From Eggerthellaceae bacterium UBA5906 (lineage in GTDB: Bacteria; Actinomycetota; Coriobacteriia; Coriobacteriales; Eggerthellaceae): DNA of 16,842 nt. Under the pieces are notes generated by a model. The model had not been told where the DNA came from and did no database searches. It saw only the letters and a program-made list of their open reading frames with translations. Shown one piece after another: positions 6,801-14,500 of this stretch. Both the position numbers and the translations under genes were made by a program. The number at the start of each line of letters is the position of its first letter. Positions within the stretch are counted from its first letter, which is position 1. The DNA is taken from assembly GCA_002431805.1 (NCBI GenBank), contig DJEE01000062.1, positions 11,546 through 28,387 on the forward strand, read 5' to 3'.

Positions 6801-7484
6801 TTATTCCTGCGCACCGTACTGCTTGTAATACTCGTCGATGGCAGCCTTGGTGGCGTCGTCGATGACAACCTCGCCCTCAACCTCTTTGTTGTACAAGCAC
6901 TCCACAACCTCGGCCATGCTAACGATAGACGCCACGGGGAAACCGTACTTCTCCTGTACTTCCTTTTGGGCGGTAACTACGCCGCCTTTGCCAACTTCCA
7001 TGCGGTTCAGGCTTACGATCAGGCCTTTTACGTCAACGTTGGCAGCGCCGGTAAGGATGGGGTACGTTTCATCGATGGACTTGCCGGACGTGGTAACGTC
7101 CTCGACCATGATGACGCGGTCGCCGTCGTGCAGGTCGGCACCCAGCAGGTTGCCCTTGTCGGCACCGTGATCCTTGACCTCTTTACGGTTGCAGCAGTAG
7201 CGCACTTCCTTGCCGTAAAGCTCCTGCAGCGCAATGGCGGTAACCACGGCCAGCGGAATGCCCTTGTAGGCCGGGCCGAACACCACATCGAAGTCCAGGC
7301 CGAAATTGTCATGAATGGCCTGCGCGTAGTATTTGCCCAGGCGATGCAGCTGGTCGCCCGTTACATAGGCGCCCGCGTTCATGAAGAACGGGGACTGGCG
7401 GCCGCTTTTCAACGTGAAGCTGCCGAACTTCAAAACATGGCTTTGCACCATGAAGTGGATGAACTCTTCTTTGTACTGTTCCAT
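6801..7484 (-). CDS. pyrE: Orotate phosphoribosyltransferase
   Basis: Converts orotate and PRPP to orotidine 5'-phosphate in pyrimidine synthesis. The 227-residue type I phosphoribosyltransferase carries the PRPP-binding motif VIMVEDVTTSGKS (about 124-136), the N-terminal FGSFTLKSGRQSPFF substrate segment (about 20-34), and GPAYKGIPLA (about 70-79), all characteristic of PyrE. I place the start at the ATG at 7484 because GGAGAGGA (7491-7498) lies six bases upstream; the codon just before it is TTG, which would be a poorer start. It heads a short unit with the HAD gene. No other pyr genes are in the window, so it is separated from the rest of the pyrimidine pathway. Confidence 0.96.
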   Translation of the reverse strand: MEQYKEEFIHFMVQSHVLKFGSFTLKSGRQSPFFMNAGAYVTGDQLHRLGKYYAQAIHDNFGLDFDVVFGPAYKGIPLAVVTAIALQELYGKEVRYCCNRKEVKDHGADKGNLLGADLHDGDRVIMVEDVTTSGKSIDETYPILTGAANVDVKGLIVSLNRMEVGKGGVVTAQKEVQEKYGFPVASIVSMAEVVECLYNKEVEGEVVIDDATKAAIDEYYKQYGAQE

Positions 7485-7544
7485 CAAGATTCCTCTCCAA
7501 TTCGCCCTTCGGCGCGTGATTCGTAACCGCTTGCGAAATGCAGC

Positions 7545-7567
7545 GCTGCGAGCGCCCGCAATGTCAA
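7545..7567 (-). promoter_or_regulatory. Possible pyrE promoter
   Basis: A perfect -35 TTGACA occurs on the minus strand (7562-7567), but the best -10 candidate (TGCATT-like, about 19 bases downstream) is weak. The -35 is consensus; the assignment as a whole is tentative. Confidence 0.35.
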
Positions 7568-7570
7568 GCG

Positions 7571-7596
7571 GTCCGGCTGCCGTCAGACAGCCGGAC
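7571..7596 (-). terminator. Probable hom terminator
   Basis: 9-bp stem GTCCGGCTG (7571-7579) and CAGCCGGAC (7588-7596), seven bases after the hom stop. On the minus strand no T-run follows, so intrinsic termination would be weak; a CCCCTTTT run lies on the plus-strand side instead. A transcription-blocking hairpin between hom and the pyrE promoter is the most likely role. Confidence 0.5.
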
Positions 7597-7602
7597 CCCC
7601 TT

Positions 7603-8886
7603 TTAATCTTCTACGCGGATGACGCTAGGCTCGGCACGCAGCACATCGTCGAGCTGGCCGATTTCCTCAAGCACGCGACGCACGCTTGCCTCGCTGGCGG
7701 TGTGCGTGACGTAGCTCAGGTTCACCGTTTCATGCTCGGCGCTGCCGCGCTGTACCACGCTGCGCACGCTCACACCGTGCTTGGCGAACACGCCGGCCAT
7801 GGCGGCCAGCACGCCGGAGCGGTCGGCAACGGCGAAGCGGATGTAGTACTTCGTCTGCAACTGTTCCATAGGCAAAATGGGCAGGTTGTCGGTGCACGTG
7901 CAGCCAACCACGGGCGGGATGCCCAGCGTCATGTGGCGTGCAACCTCAAGCACGTCGCCCATAACGGCCGCGGCGGCCGGACCCGCGCCGGCGCCTTCGC
8001 CGAAGAACATAGTTTCACCCACGGCGTCGCCCGTAACGTAAATGGCATTGAACACGCCGTTGACCTGGGCCATTTGGTGTGTTTTCGGCAGCATGGTGGG
8101 ATGCACGCGCACATCGATGCCCTCAGGCGTGCGATGTGCCAGCGCCAGCAGCTTGATGACATAGCCCATGTCATCGGCCGTGTCCATGTCAAGCTGCGTG
8201 ATGTTGCGAATGCCCTCGGTGTGCACGTCGGACAGCTTCACGCGGCTGTTAAACGCAATGGATGCCAGGATAGCGATTTTTGCGGCAGCGTCAAAACCGT
8301 CCACGTCGGCGGTGGGGTCAGCCTCGGCGAAACCCTTCGCCTGCGCCTCGGCCAGCGCGTCGTCGTACGACAGGCCGTCGTCCACCATGCGCGTGAGCAT
8401 GTAGTTGGTGGTGCCGTTCACAATACCCATGACCGAGGAAATCTCGTTGCTGATCAGCGAATGCTTCAGCGGTTGGATGATGGGGATGCCACCGCCCACG
8501 CTGGCCTCGAAGCCCACTTCCAGGTTCTTCTCGCGGGCAAGGTCCATAACCTCTTCGCCGTACGTGGCCATGAGCGCCTTGTTGGCGGTAACCACGTTCT
8601 TGCCGGCACGCAGCGCACCGAGCACCACATCGCGCGCAACGGTGGTGCCGCCGATCAACTCGATGACAATGTCGATTTCGGGGTCATTGATGATGTCGTT
8701 GAAATCGGTGGTGAACAGGTGCGACACGCCGTGCGCCTCCGCCTGTTCGGGGTTGCGCGAGCACACGCGCGCAATTTCCGTGTCCACGCCCAGGTGGCGC
8801 TTGAAGTCTTCGCGGTGCTTCTGCAGGATGTCGATGCAGCCACCGCCAACGGTGCCCGTCCCGACAAGTCCAAGTTTGATGGTCAT
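7603..8886 (-). CDS. hom: Homoserine dehydrogenase
   Basis: NAD(P)H-dependent reduction of aspartate semialdehyde to homoserine, feeding threonine and methionine. The 427-residue monofunctional enzyme has a Rossmann motif GLVGTGTVGGG (6-16), VVTANKAL with Lys103, and the homoserine-dehydrogenase signature FAEADPTADVDGFDAAAK (about 186-203) ending in the conserved Lys203. A C-terminal ACT domain (about 348-427, starting near YYIRFAVADRSG) suggests allosteric feedback, usually by threonine. GAAGGGGG lies four bases upstream of the ATG. It lies downstream of lysA on the same strand, but a 259-base gap holding a lysA-proximal hairpin and a large palindrome argues for separate transcription. Confidence 0.97.
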   Translation of the reverse strand: MTIKLGLVGTGTVGGGCIDILQKHREDFKRHLGVDTEIARVCSRNPEQAEAHGVSHLFTTDFNDIINDPEIDIVIELIGGTTVARDVVLGALRAGKNVVTANKALMATYGEEVMDLAREKNLEVGFEASVGGGIPIIQPLKHSLISNEISSVMGIVNGTTNYMLTRMVDDGLSYDDALAEAQAKGFAEADPTADVDGFDAAAKIAILASIAFNSRVKLSDVHTEGIRNITQLDMDTADDMGYVIKLLALAHRTPEGIDVRVHPTMLPKTHQMAQVNGVFNAIYVTGDAVGETMFFGEGAGAGPAAAAVMGDVLEVARHMTLGIPPVVGCTCTDNLPILPMEQLQTKYYIRFAVADRSGVLAAMAGVFAKHGVSVRSVVQRGSAEHETVNLSYVTHTASEASVRRVLEEIGQLDDVLRAEPSVIRVED

Positions 8887-9006
8887 ATATCCCCCTTCAA
8901 AAGGTTCCAGCCCCGAACAAGCAAGGCACAGTTCCTAAAACTTCATGTCAAACGCTCAACGTTAACCGCCTCAGAAGACCCACAGATCCAACAAAGTCAG
9001 TGAGGG

Positions 9007-9101
9007 CGCCTGTGGTGCGTCGAATTCGTGGGAACGCGAAGGCGACGCGTACTTTAGTACGCGAGTCTTCGGGTTCGCGCGAAGGCGACGTGCCACAGGC
9101 G
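9007..9101. repeat. 95-base long palindrome
   Basis: Left arm CGCCTGTGGTGCGTCG (9007-9022) mirrors CGACGTGCCACAGGCG (9086-9101). The pairing continues inward with a few mismatches and one bulge to an apex CGTACT-TT-AGTACG (9048-9061). Several mismatches would be G-U pairs. The arms do not resemble the repeats at 683 or 11,291, so this is a different palindrome family. It lies between co-oriented genes and has no T-run, so it is not a standard terminator. Confidence 0.75.
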
Positions 9102-9118
9102 GCCGCAACGTCGAGCAC

Positions 9119-9145
9119 TTCCGTTTTGCCGTAGGCAAAACGGAA
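9119..9145 (-). terminator. Hairpin abutting the lysA stop
   Basis: 12-bp stem TTCCGTTTTGCC (9119-9130) and GGCAAAACGGAA (9134-9145) directly next to the lysA stop codon at 9146. No T-run follows on the minus strand, so it may act as a 3' mRNA-stabilising hairpin or a weak terminator. Confidence 0.55.
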
Positions 9146-10501
9146 CTAAATATCGCGGTGATACAGGTCGGCGTAGGTTTCGCGACGGGTGGTCACGCGT
9201 GCCTGGCCGTCCTTCACGAATACGATGGCAGGGCGCGGCTGGCCGTTGTAGTTGCTGGCCATGGTGTAGCAGTAGGCACCGGTGCCGAACACGGCAACCA
9301 CATCGCCCACCTCGGGCGTTTGCAGCGGCATGTCGATAACCACGGCGTCGCCGCTTTCGCAATGCTTGCCGCACAGCGTGACAATCTCGGTGCGCGGCTG
9401 GCCGGCCTTGTTCGCAATCGTGGGTTCGTAGTCGGCATGATACAACGCCGTGCGGATGTTGTCGGACATGCCGCCGTCAATGGCCACATACTTGCGGATG
9501 TTCGGCAGCGTTTTCAGAATGCCGATGGTGTACAGCGTGATGCCGGGCGTTGCCACCAGGCTGCGGCCGGGCTCAACCGACAGGCGCGGCAGCTTCACGC
9601 CTAGGCGCTCGCAGTTTTCGCGCACAGCATTGACGGTGCACTCGGCGAACTGGTCGATGGTGGACGGCTTGTCCTCGGCGGTGTAGGCAATGCCCAGGCC
9701 ACCGCCCATGTCCAGTTCCTCAACCTCGAAGCCGTAATGCTCTTTCACGCGCGCAATGAACTCGATCATCACCTGCACGGCCTCGGCGAACGAGTGCAGC
9801 GCGAAAATTTGCGAGCCGATGTGGCAGTGGAAGCCCGCCAGGTGCACGTTCGGGGCGTTCAGCGCATCCTCCACGCACTTGAAGGCGAAGTCGTCGAGCA
9901 TGGTGAAGCCGAACTTGCTGTCCTCGCAACCCGTGCGGATGTACTCATGCGTGTCGGCCTCGACGCCGGGGGTGACGCGCATGTAGATGTTCTGCGTGAC
10001 GCCCAGCTCGCCGGCGATTTTGCTCACGCGCGCCAGCTCGATACGGCTGTCAACCACAATGCGGCCCACACCTGCGGAAATGGCCTCGCGCAGCTCCTGC
10101 GGCGTTTTGTTGTTGCCGTGCACGAACACGCGCTCCATAGGGAAGCCCGCCTGCTGCGCGCACCACAGCTCGCCGCCGCCGGACACGTCCAGGCACAGGC
10201 CTTCCTGGTTGACGATGCGCGCAGCTTCCTTGTTCAAAAACGCCTTGCTGGCGTAGATGACGTCGGAATTTTCATAACGGCTGCGGAACGCCTTGAGGTA
10301 GGTTTCCATGCGATTGCGCAGGTCGGCCTCGTCCATGACGTACAGCGCGGTGCCTTCTTTGTGCGCCAGCTCGACCATGTCAACGCCGCCCACGAACAGG
10401 TGGTCGTTGCGAACCTCGGCCGTCATGGGCAGCACAGCGCCCAGGTCCATGGTGGTTCGATTGTCGGGTTGCTTCGTGTGGTCTGATGGTGCCAAAGACA
10501 T
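9146..10501 (-). CDS. lysA: Diaminopimelate decarboxylase
   Basis: PLP-dependent decarboxylation of meso-diaminopimelate to lysine, the final step of lysine synthesis. The 451 residues have the alanine-racemase-type barrel followed by a C-terminal beta domain. Recognisable elements are the PLP lysine Lys86 in YASKAFLNK, HCHIGSQI (about 225-232), GGGLGI phosphate-binding loop (about 266-271), SVEPGRS (about 308-314), the catalytic CESGD with Cys381, and GAYCYTMASNYNG near the end. The first about 25 residues precede the family's usual N-terminus, and the ATG at 10501 has only a poor, distant purine-rich site, so initiation at Met18 or Met26 cannot be excluded. A promoter lies just upstream. 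Its neighbour hom draws on the same aspartate pathway. Confidence 0.96.
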   Translation of the reverse strand: MSLAPSDHTKQPDNRTTMDLGAVLPMTAEVRNDHLFVGGVDMVELAHKEGTALYVMDEADLRNRMETYLKAFRSRYENSDVIYASKAFLNKEAARIVNQEGLCLDVSGGGELWCAQQAGFPMERVFVHGNNKTPQELREAISAGVGRIVVDSRIELARVSKIAGELGVTQNIYMRVTPGVEADTHEYIRTGCEDSKFGFTMLDDFAFKCVEDALNAPNVHLAGFHCHIGSQIFALHSFAEAVQVMIEFIARVKEHYGFEVEELDMGGGLGIAYTAEDKPSTIDQFAECTVNAVRENCERLGVKLPRLSVEPGRSLVATPGITLYTIGILKTLPNIRKYVAIDGGMSDNIRTALYHADYEPTIANKAGQPRTEIVTLCGKHCESGDAVVIDMPLQTPEVGDVVAVFGTGAYCYTMASNYNGQPRPAIVFVKDGQARVTTRRETYADLYHRDI

Positions 10502-10862
10502 GGGAGCGCTCGCTTTCTTCGCAGTTCCTGACGCTAGGTTGCATACGGCAAACTAGCGACATTTTCAATCCGAACTATAGTACCAGCCCCACGCGGCCTG
10601 CGCTGTATCAGGCAGGTAAATTTCGCGCGGAATGCAGGGATGCGCGGTTGCGCGTAAGAACCCGGCCCTTGACCGTGCTGACGCTCGACCGAGGGCAACC
10701 ATGTACGCGGGGGGCGGAGCAGTTGCTGCAAGGCGTTTGCGACTGGCGAATTTACCCCCATCTTGCATGCTGTCTGAAAGTTCGCGGGTTGAATCCTTTC
10801 GGCTGGATTGACTCATGCGTTAGGATATGGCGCATGGGGAAATAATCTTGAAAGGATATAGC
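10502..10862. other. Divergent intergenic region lysA/moaE-like
   Basis: 361 bases without a gene. The lysA promoter occupies 10,540-10,568. Between about 10,570 and 10,800 I see no repeat, RNA or open frame worth calling. Near the right end there are TTGACT (10,808-10,813) and TAGGAT (about 10,821-10,826), but their spacing is not promoter-like, so the moaE-like gene's promoter is not identified. Confidence 0.5.
10540..10568 (-). promoter_or_regulatory. lysA promoter
   Basis: On the minus strand TTGAAA (10,563-10,568) and TATGCA (10,540-10,545) are separated by 17 bases. The implied transcript start is near 10,533, giving a short leader of about 30 bases. That leaves no room for a lysine riboswitch. 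Confidence 0.55.
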
Positions 10863-11258
10863 ATGGCGAAACCTGAACCTTCCATGGACCAGTGGCTGGC
10901 CGAAGCAAAGCAGGACCCGAAAGCCGCGCAGTGCGGCATGTTCCTTGCGCACAACGGCGTGGTGCGCATTACGCCGAAAGCGCAGGTGCGCGAGGGCGTC
11001 GAGGGGCTCGGGCAGGTTGCCCAAGTTGATTTCAGCTACGATGCCTCCGGCGTTGATGAAGCTGTAAAAGAGGCGCTGACCTGGCCGGGCGTGTATTACG
11101 TGCGCGTGTGGCTCAACGAGGGCATGCTGAACGTAGGCGATTCCATCATGTACGTGCTTATTGGCGCCGACATTCGCCCGCGCTGCATCGATGCGCTGCA
11201 AAAGCTGGTCGGCAAGATCAAAAACGACCTGGTGGTGGAGAAAGAGATTTACGCGTAA
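10863..11258 (+). CDS. moaE: MoaE-like molybdopterin synthase large-subunit homologue
   Basis: MoaE with the small sulfur carrier MoaD converts precursor Z (cPMP) to molybdopterin in the cytoplasm. The 131-residue product fits the fold: FLAHNGVVRITP (27-38) matches the family's early F-G-VR segment, GMLNVGDSIMYVLIGADIR (87-105) its central strand, and KIKNDLVVEKE its C-terminus. Lys120 and Lys127 are seven apart, as are the two functional lysines of E. coli MoaE. It is divergent: the usual HR before the G-L-VG segment is replaced by Leu-Asn, the second HR is Ile-Arg, and the C-terminal tail is missing. The start ATG has AAAGGA (10,851-10,856) six bases upstream; an in-frame ATG at 10,827 is less likely. 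No moaD, moaA or molybdoenzyme gene is nearby, so its exact role is open. Confidence 0.75.
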   Translation: MAKPEPSMDQWLAEAKQDPKAAQCGMFLAHNGVVRITPKAQVREGVEGLGQVAQVDFSYDASGVDEAVKEALTWPGVYYVRVWLNEGMLNVGDSIMYVLIGADIRPRCIDALQKLVGKIKNDLVVEKEIYA

Positions 11259-11290
11259 GCGAAGGCAAGGGCAACCCGAAGTAGCGCAAC

Positions 11291-11378
11291 CGCGAACAGG
11301 GGACGGAGCGGGTGTTCAGGACAAGACTTACGTTTCCCGAGCGTCAGTCCTGAACACCACCTCCATCCCCTGTTCACG
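11291..11378. repeat. Paired palindromic repeat (REP/BIME-like), copy 2
   Basis: Two 32-base inverted arms (11,291-11,322 and 11,347-11,378) match at 28 of 32 positions around a 24-base spacer. Arm ends resemble copy 1 at 683-770 (CGTGAACA.GGG on the outside, GTGTTCA towards the spacer), while the spacers are unrelated. This is the pattern expected of a dispersed repeat family rather than a recent simple duplication. Confidence 0.8.
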
Positions 11379-11405
11379 CGTCCCCCCGTTCACGCAAGCG
11401 GCAAC

Positions 11406-11501
11406 CCAATTGGGACGGTACCCGACCCCTGTCCCACGGGGGGCGAGCATGCCGCGAACGCCCGGGGCTCCAATTTGAGACAGTACCCGACCCCTGTCCC
11501 A
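11406..11501. repeat. Two GTCCC-type palindromic modules
   Basis: Modules at 11,406-11,436 and 11,470-11,501 share CCAATT near their left ends and the core TACCCGACCCCTGTCCCA. In the first, TGGGACGG and CCTGTCCCA can pair over eight positions with one G-U; in the second, GACAG and CTGTC pair. The core is shared with the modules at 811-900, about 10.6 kb away. Confidence 0.8.
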
Positions 11502-11517
11502 TTTGCGAGCGCGCAAA

Positions 11518-11547
11518 AAAAATGGCGGCCGTATGGCCGCCATTTTT
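11518..11547. terminator. purL terminator (bidirectional)
   Basis: Perfect 13-bp stem AAAAATGGCGGCC (11,518-11,530) and GGCCGCCATTTTT (11,535-11,547) with loop GTAT, flanked by an A-run on the left and T-run on the right. It can terminate purL (stop at 11,557-11,559) on the minus strand and the moaE-like transcript on the plus strand. Confidence 0.9.
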
Positions 11548-11556
11548 GTTCCTGTG

Positions 11557-14500
11557 CTAGTCGGTGAAGTACTTTACGCCGCTTTCGAAGAGGGGCATGA
11601 ATTTGTTGCCGGGGACGTTTTTGTAGAGGCCATCGCCGCGACGTTCTACGTGGCCCATCTTGCCGAGCACGCGACCGTCGGGGCTGGTGATGCCCTCGAT
11701 GGCCATGACCGAGCCGTTGGGGTTCACATCCCAATCCATGCTGGGCTGACCAGCCTCGTCCACGTACTGCGTGGCAATGCGGCCCGTCACCTCAAGCTGG
11801 TGCAGCAGCTCGGGGTTGCACACGAAACGGCCCTCGCCGTGGCTGATGGCCACCGTGTGGATGTCGCCCGGCTCGCACTGTGAAAGCCACGGGCTTAAGT
11901 TGCTGGCCACGCGCGTGCGCACCAGGCGGCTTTGATGGCGGCCGATGGTGTTGAACGTAAGCGTGGGGCACTCGGCGTCCATGGGGCGGATGTCGCCGTA
12001 AGGCACCAGGCCCAGCTTCACAAGCGCTTGGAAACCGTTGCAGATGCCCAGCATGAGGCCGTCGCGGTTAAACAGCAGGTCACGCACCGCTTCGGTAACC
12101 TCGGGAGCGCGGAAGAACGCCGTGATGAACTTCGCCGAACCGTCGGGCTCGTCGCCACCGGAAAAACCGCCGGGCAGCATGATGATCTGGCTGTTCTTGA
12201 TGGCTTCCACCAGCGCCTTCGTGCTTTCGGCAACCGCTGCGGGCGTAAGGTTGTTGATGACCAGCGCGTCGGCCACCGCACCGGCCTGCTCGAACGCGCG
12301 CGCCGAATCGTACTCGCAGTTCGTGCCGGGGAACACCGGGATGATCACGCGCGGGCGCGCAATCACGCCGTTGTATGTAAGCGGCAGGCGGTTGCTCACC
12401 GTCACCTGTTTCACCGGCTCGCCAGCCTGGCGGTAAGGGTACACGCTTTCGATGCCGCTTTCCCAAGCTTCTTGCAGCGCGGCCATGTCAAGCGTCTCAC
12501 CTGCGGCAACGAACTGATACGCCTCGGTGGTTGCACCCAAAACGGTAACGTCAAGGTTGTCAGTTGCTGCCGGCAGCTGCGCGCCGTCGGCCAGCTCCAC
12601 CAGGAAGCTACCGTATGCAGGCGCGAACAGCGCGTCGGCGCTCACGTCATCCAGGGCAACGCCGATGCCGTTGCCCACGCACATCTTGAACAGCGCCTCG
12701 GCGATGCAGCCATAGCCCGGCGTGGAAACCGCCAGCGCAGCACCGCTGCCGATGAGCTCCTGCACGGCGTCCATAGCGGCCAGCGCATCTTCAGCCGCAG
12801 GCGCGATGCCCTCGGCATCGTAGCAGCGCGGCGCCACCAGCGCAACGCGATGGCCCGCGCCCTTGAACTCGGGCGACGTTACGCGGTCAACCTTGCCCAC
12901 CGCCGTGGCGAACGACACAAGCGTAGGCGGCACGTCAAGCTGCTCGAAGCTGCCGGACATGGAGTCCTTGCCGCCGATGGAGCCGATGCCCAAGTCAACC
13001 TGCGCCATAAGCGCACCGAGCACCGCAGCCGTGGGCTTGCCCCAACGCTGCGCATCGCCGCGCAGGCTTTCGAAGTATTCCTGGAACGTCAGGTACATGT
13101 CCTGGCGCTTGAAGCCGGCGGCCACCAGGCGCGCCACCGATTCCACCACGGCCACGTACGAGCCGATGAACTGGTCGGCTTCCGTCAGATATGGATTGAA
13201 GCCCCAGGCCATGCCGCTGCACGTGGTGGTTTCGCCATCAACGGGCAGCTTGGCAACCATGGCCTGCGCCGGGGTAAGCTGATTCTTGCCACCAAACGGC
13301 ATAAGCACCGTAGCCGCGCCGATGGTCGAGTCGAAACGTTCGGACAAGCCCTTGTTCGAGCATACGTTCAGGTCGGTGACCAGGGAATTCATACGCTCAG
13401 CAAGCGTAGAGCCTTCCCAAGTGCGCACATAGCGGCCCGCCTGGTCAACATGCACGTCCTGTTGCTTGGGTGCGCCGTTGCTGGCCAGGAACTCGCGACT
13501 CACGTCGATGATGGCCTTACCGTTCCACATGACGCGCACGCGCGAATCGTCGGTAACCTCGGCCACCACGGTGGCTTCCAGGTTTTCCTCCTGCGCGTAT
13601 TTCAGGAACTCGTCCACGTCCGCGGCGGCGATGGCGCACGCCATGCGCTCCTGCGATTCGGAAATGGCCAGCTCAGTGCCGTCAAGGCCTTCGTACTTCT
13701 TCGGAACCTTGTTCAGGTTGATGCGCAGGCCGTCAGCCAGCTCGCCGATGGCCACGGAAACGCCGCCAGCACCGAAGTCGTTGCAGCGCTTGATGAGGCG
13801 CGTAGCCTCGCCGCGGCGGAACAGGCGCTGAATCTTGCGCTCCTCAGGCGGGTTGCCCTTCTGCACCTCGGCGCCGCAGTGCTCCAGCGATTCCAGGTTG
13901 TGCTCCTTCGAGCTGCCCGTAGCGCCGCCGATGCCGTCGCGACCCGTGCGGCCACCCAACAGCACCACCACGTCGCCCGGCGCCGGCGTTTCGCGGCGCA
14001 CGTGATCGGCCGGCGTTGCTGCCACAACAGCGCCGATTTCCATGCGCTTGGCAACGTAACCCGGATGATACAGCTCGTTGACCTGGCCCGTTGCCAAACC
14101 GATTTGGTTACCGTAACTGGAATAGCCCGCAGCAGCCGTGGTTACCAGCTTGCGCTGCGGCAATTTGCCCGGCAGCGTTTCGGACACAGGCGCCAGCGGG
14201 TTCGCAGCACCGGTAACGCGCATGGCCTGGTACACGTAGCTGCGGCCCGACAAGGGATCGCGAATGGCACCGCCCAGACACGTAGCCGCGCCGCCGAACG
14301 GCTCGATTTCCGTGGGATGGTTGTGAGTTTCGTTTTTGAATAAGAAGAGCCAATCTTCGTCCTCGCCGTCTACGTCAACCTTTATTTTTACCGTGCAGGC
14401 GTTGATTTCATCCGACTCGTCAAGATTTTTGAGCTCGCCCGTGTGCTTTAAATAACGCGCACCGATAGTTGCCAAATCCATAAGGTTTTGCGGCTTTGTT

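Larger units (their letters stand above)
8887..9145. other. lysA-hom intergenic region
   Basis: 259 bases between two minus-strand genes. They hold a hairpin touching the lysA stop (9119-9145), a 95-base palindrome (9007-9101), and, on the minus strand, a consensus -35 TTGACA (8946-8951) that could serve hom. The -10 position 17 bases downstream reads TGCCTT, a poor match, so the hom promoter call is tentative. Confidence 0.45.
11259..11556. other. Convergent intergenic gap moaE-like/purL, repeat-rich
   Basis: 298 bases without a gene, built like the gap at 596-961: an inverted palindrome pair (11,291-11,378), two GTCCC-type modules (11,406-11,436 and 11,470-11,501), then a terminator (11,518-11,547) for the minus-strand gene. 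An extra half-site, GTTCACG, lies at 11,388-11,394. Confidence 0.8.

Noticed and set aside
10780..10830. tRNA T-arm-like stretch (GCGGGTTGAATCC)
   Set aside because: No matching acceptor, D or anticodon arms are found around it, and the T-loop does not fit the GTTCGANNC pattern.
10502..10862. Lysine riboswitch or T-box upstream of lysA
   Set aside because: The inferred lysA leader is only about 30 bases and no T-box sequence or multi-helix lysine element is visible in the gap.
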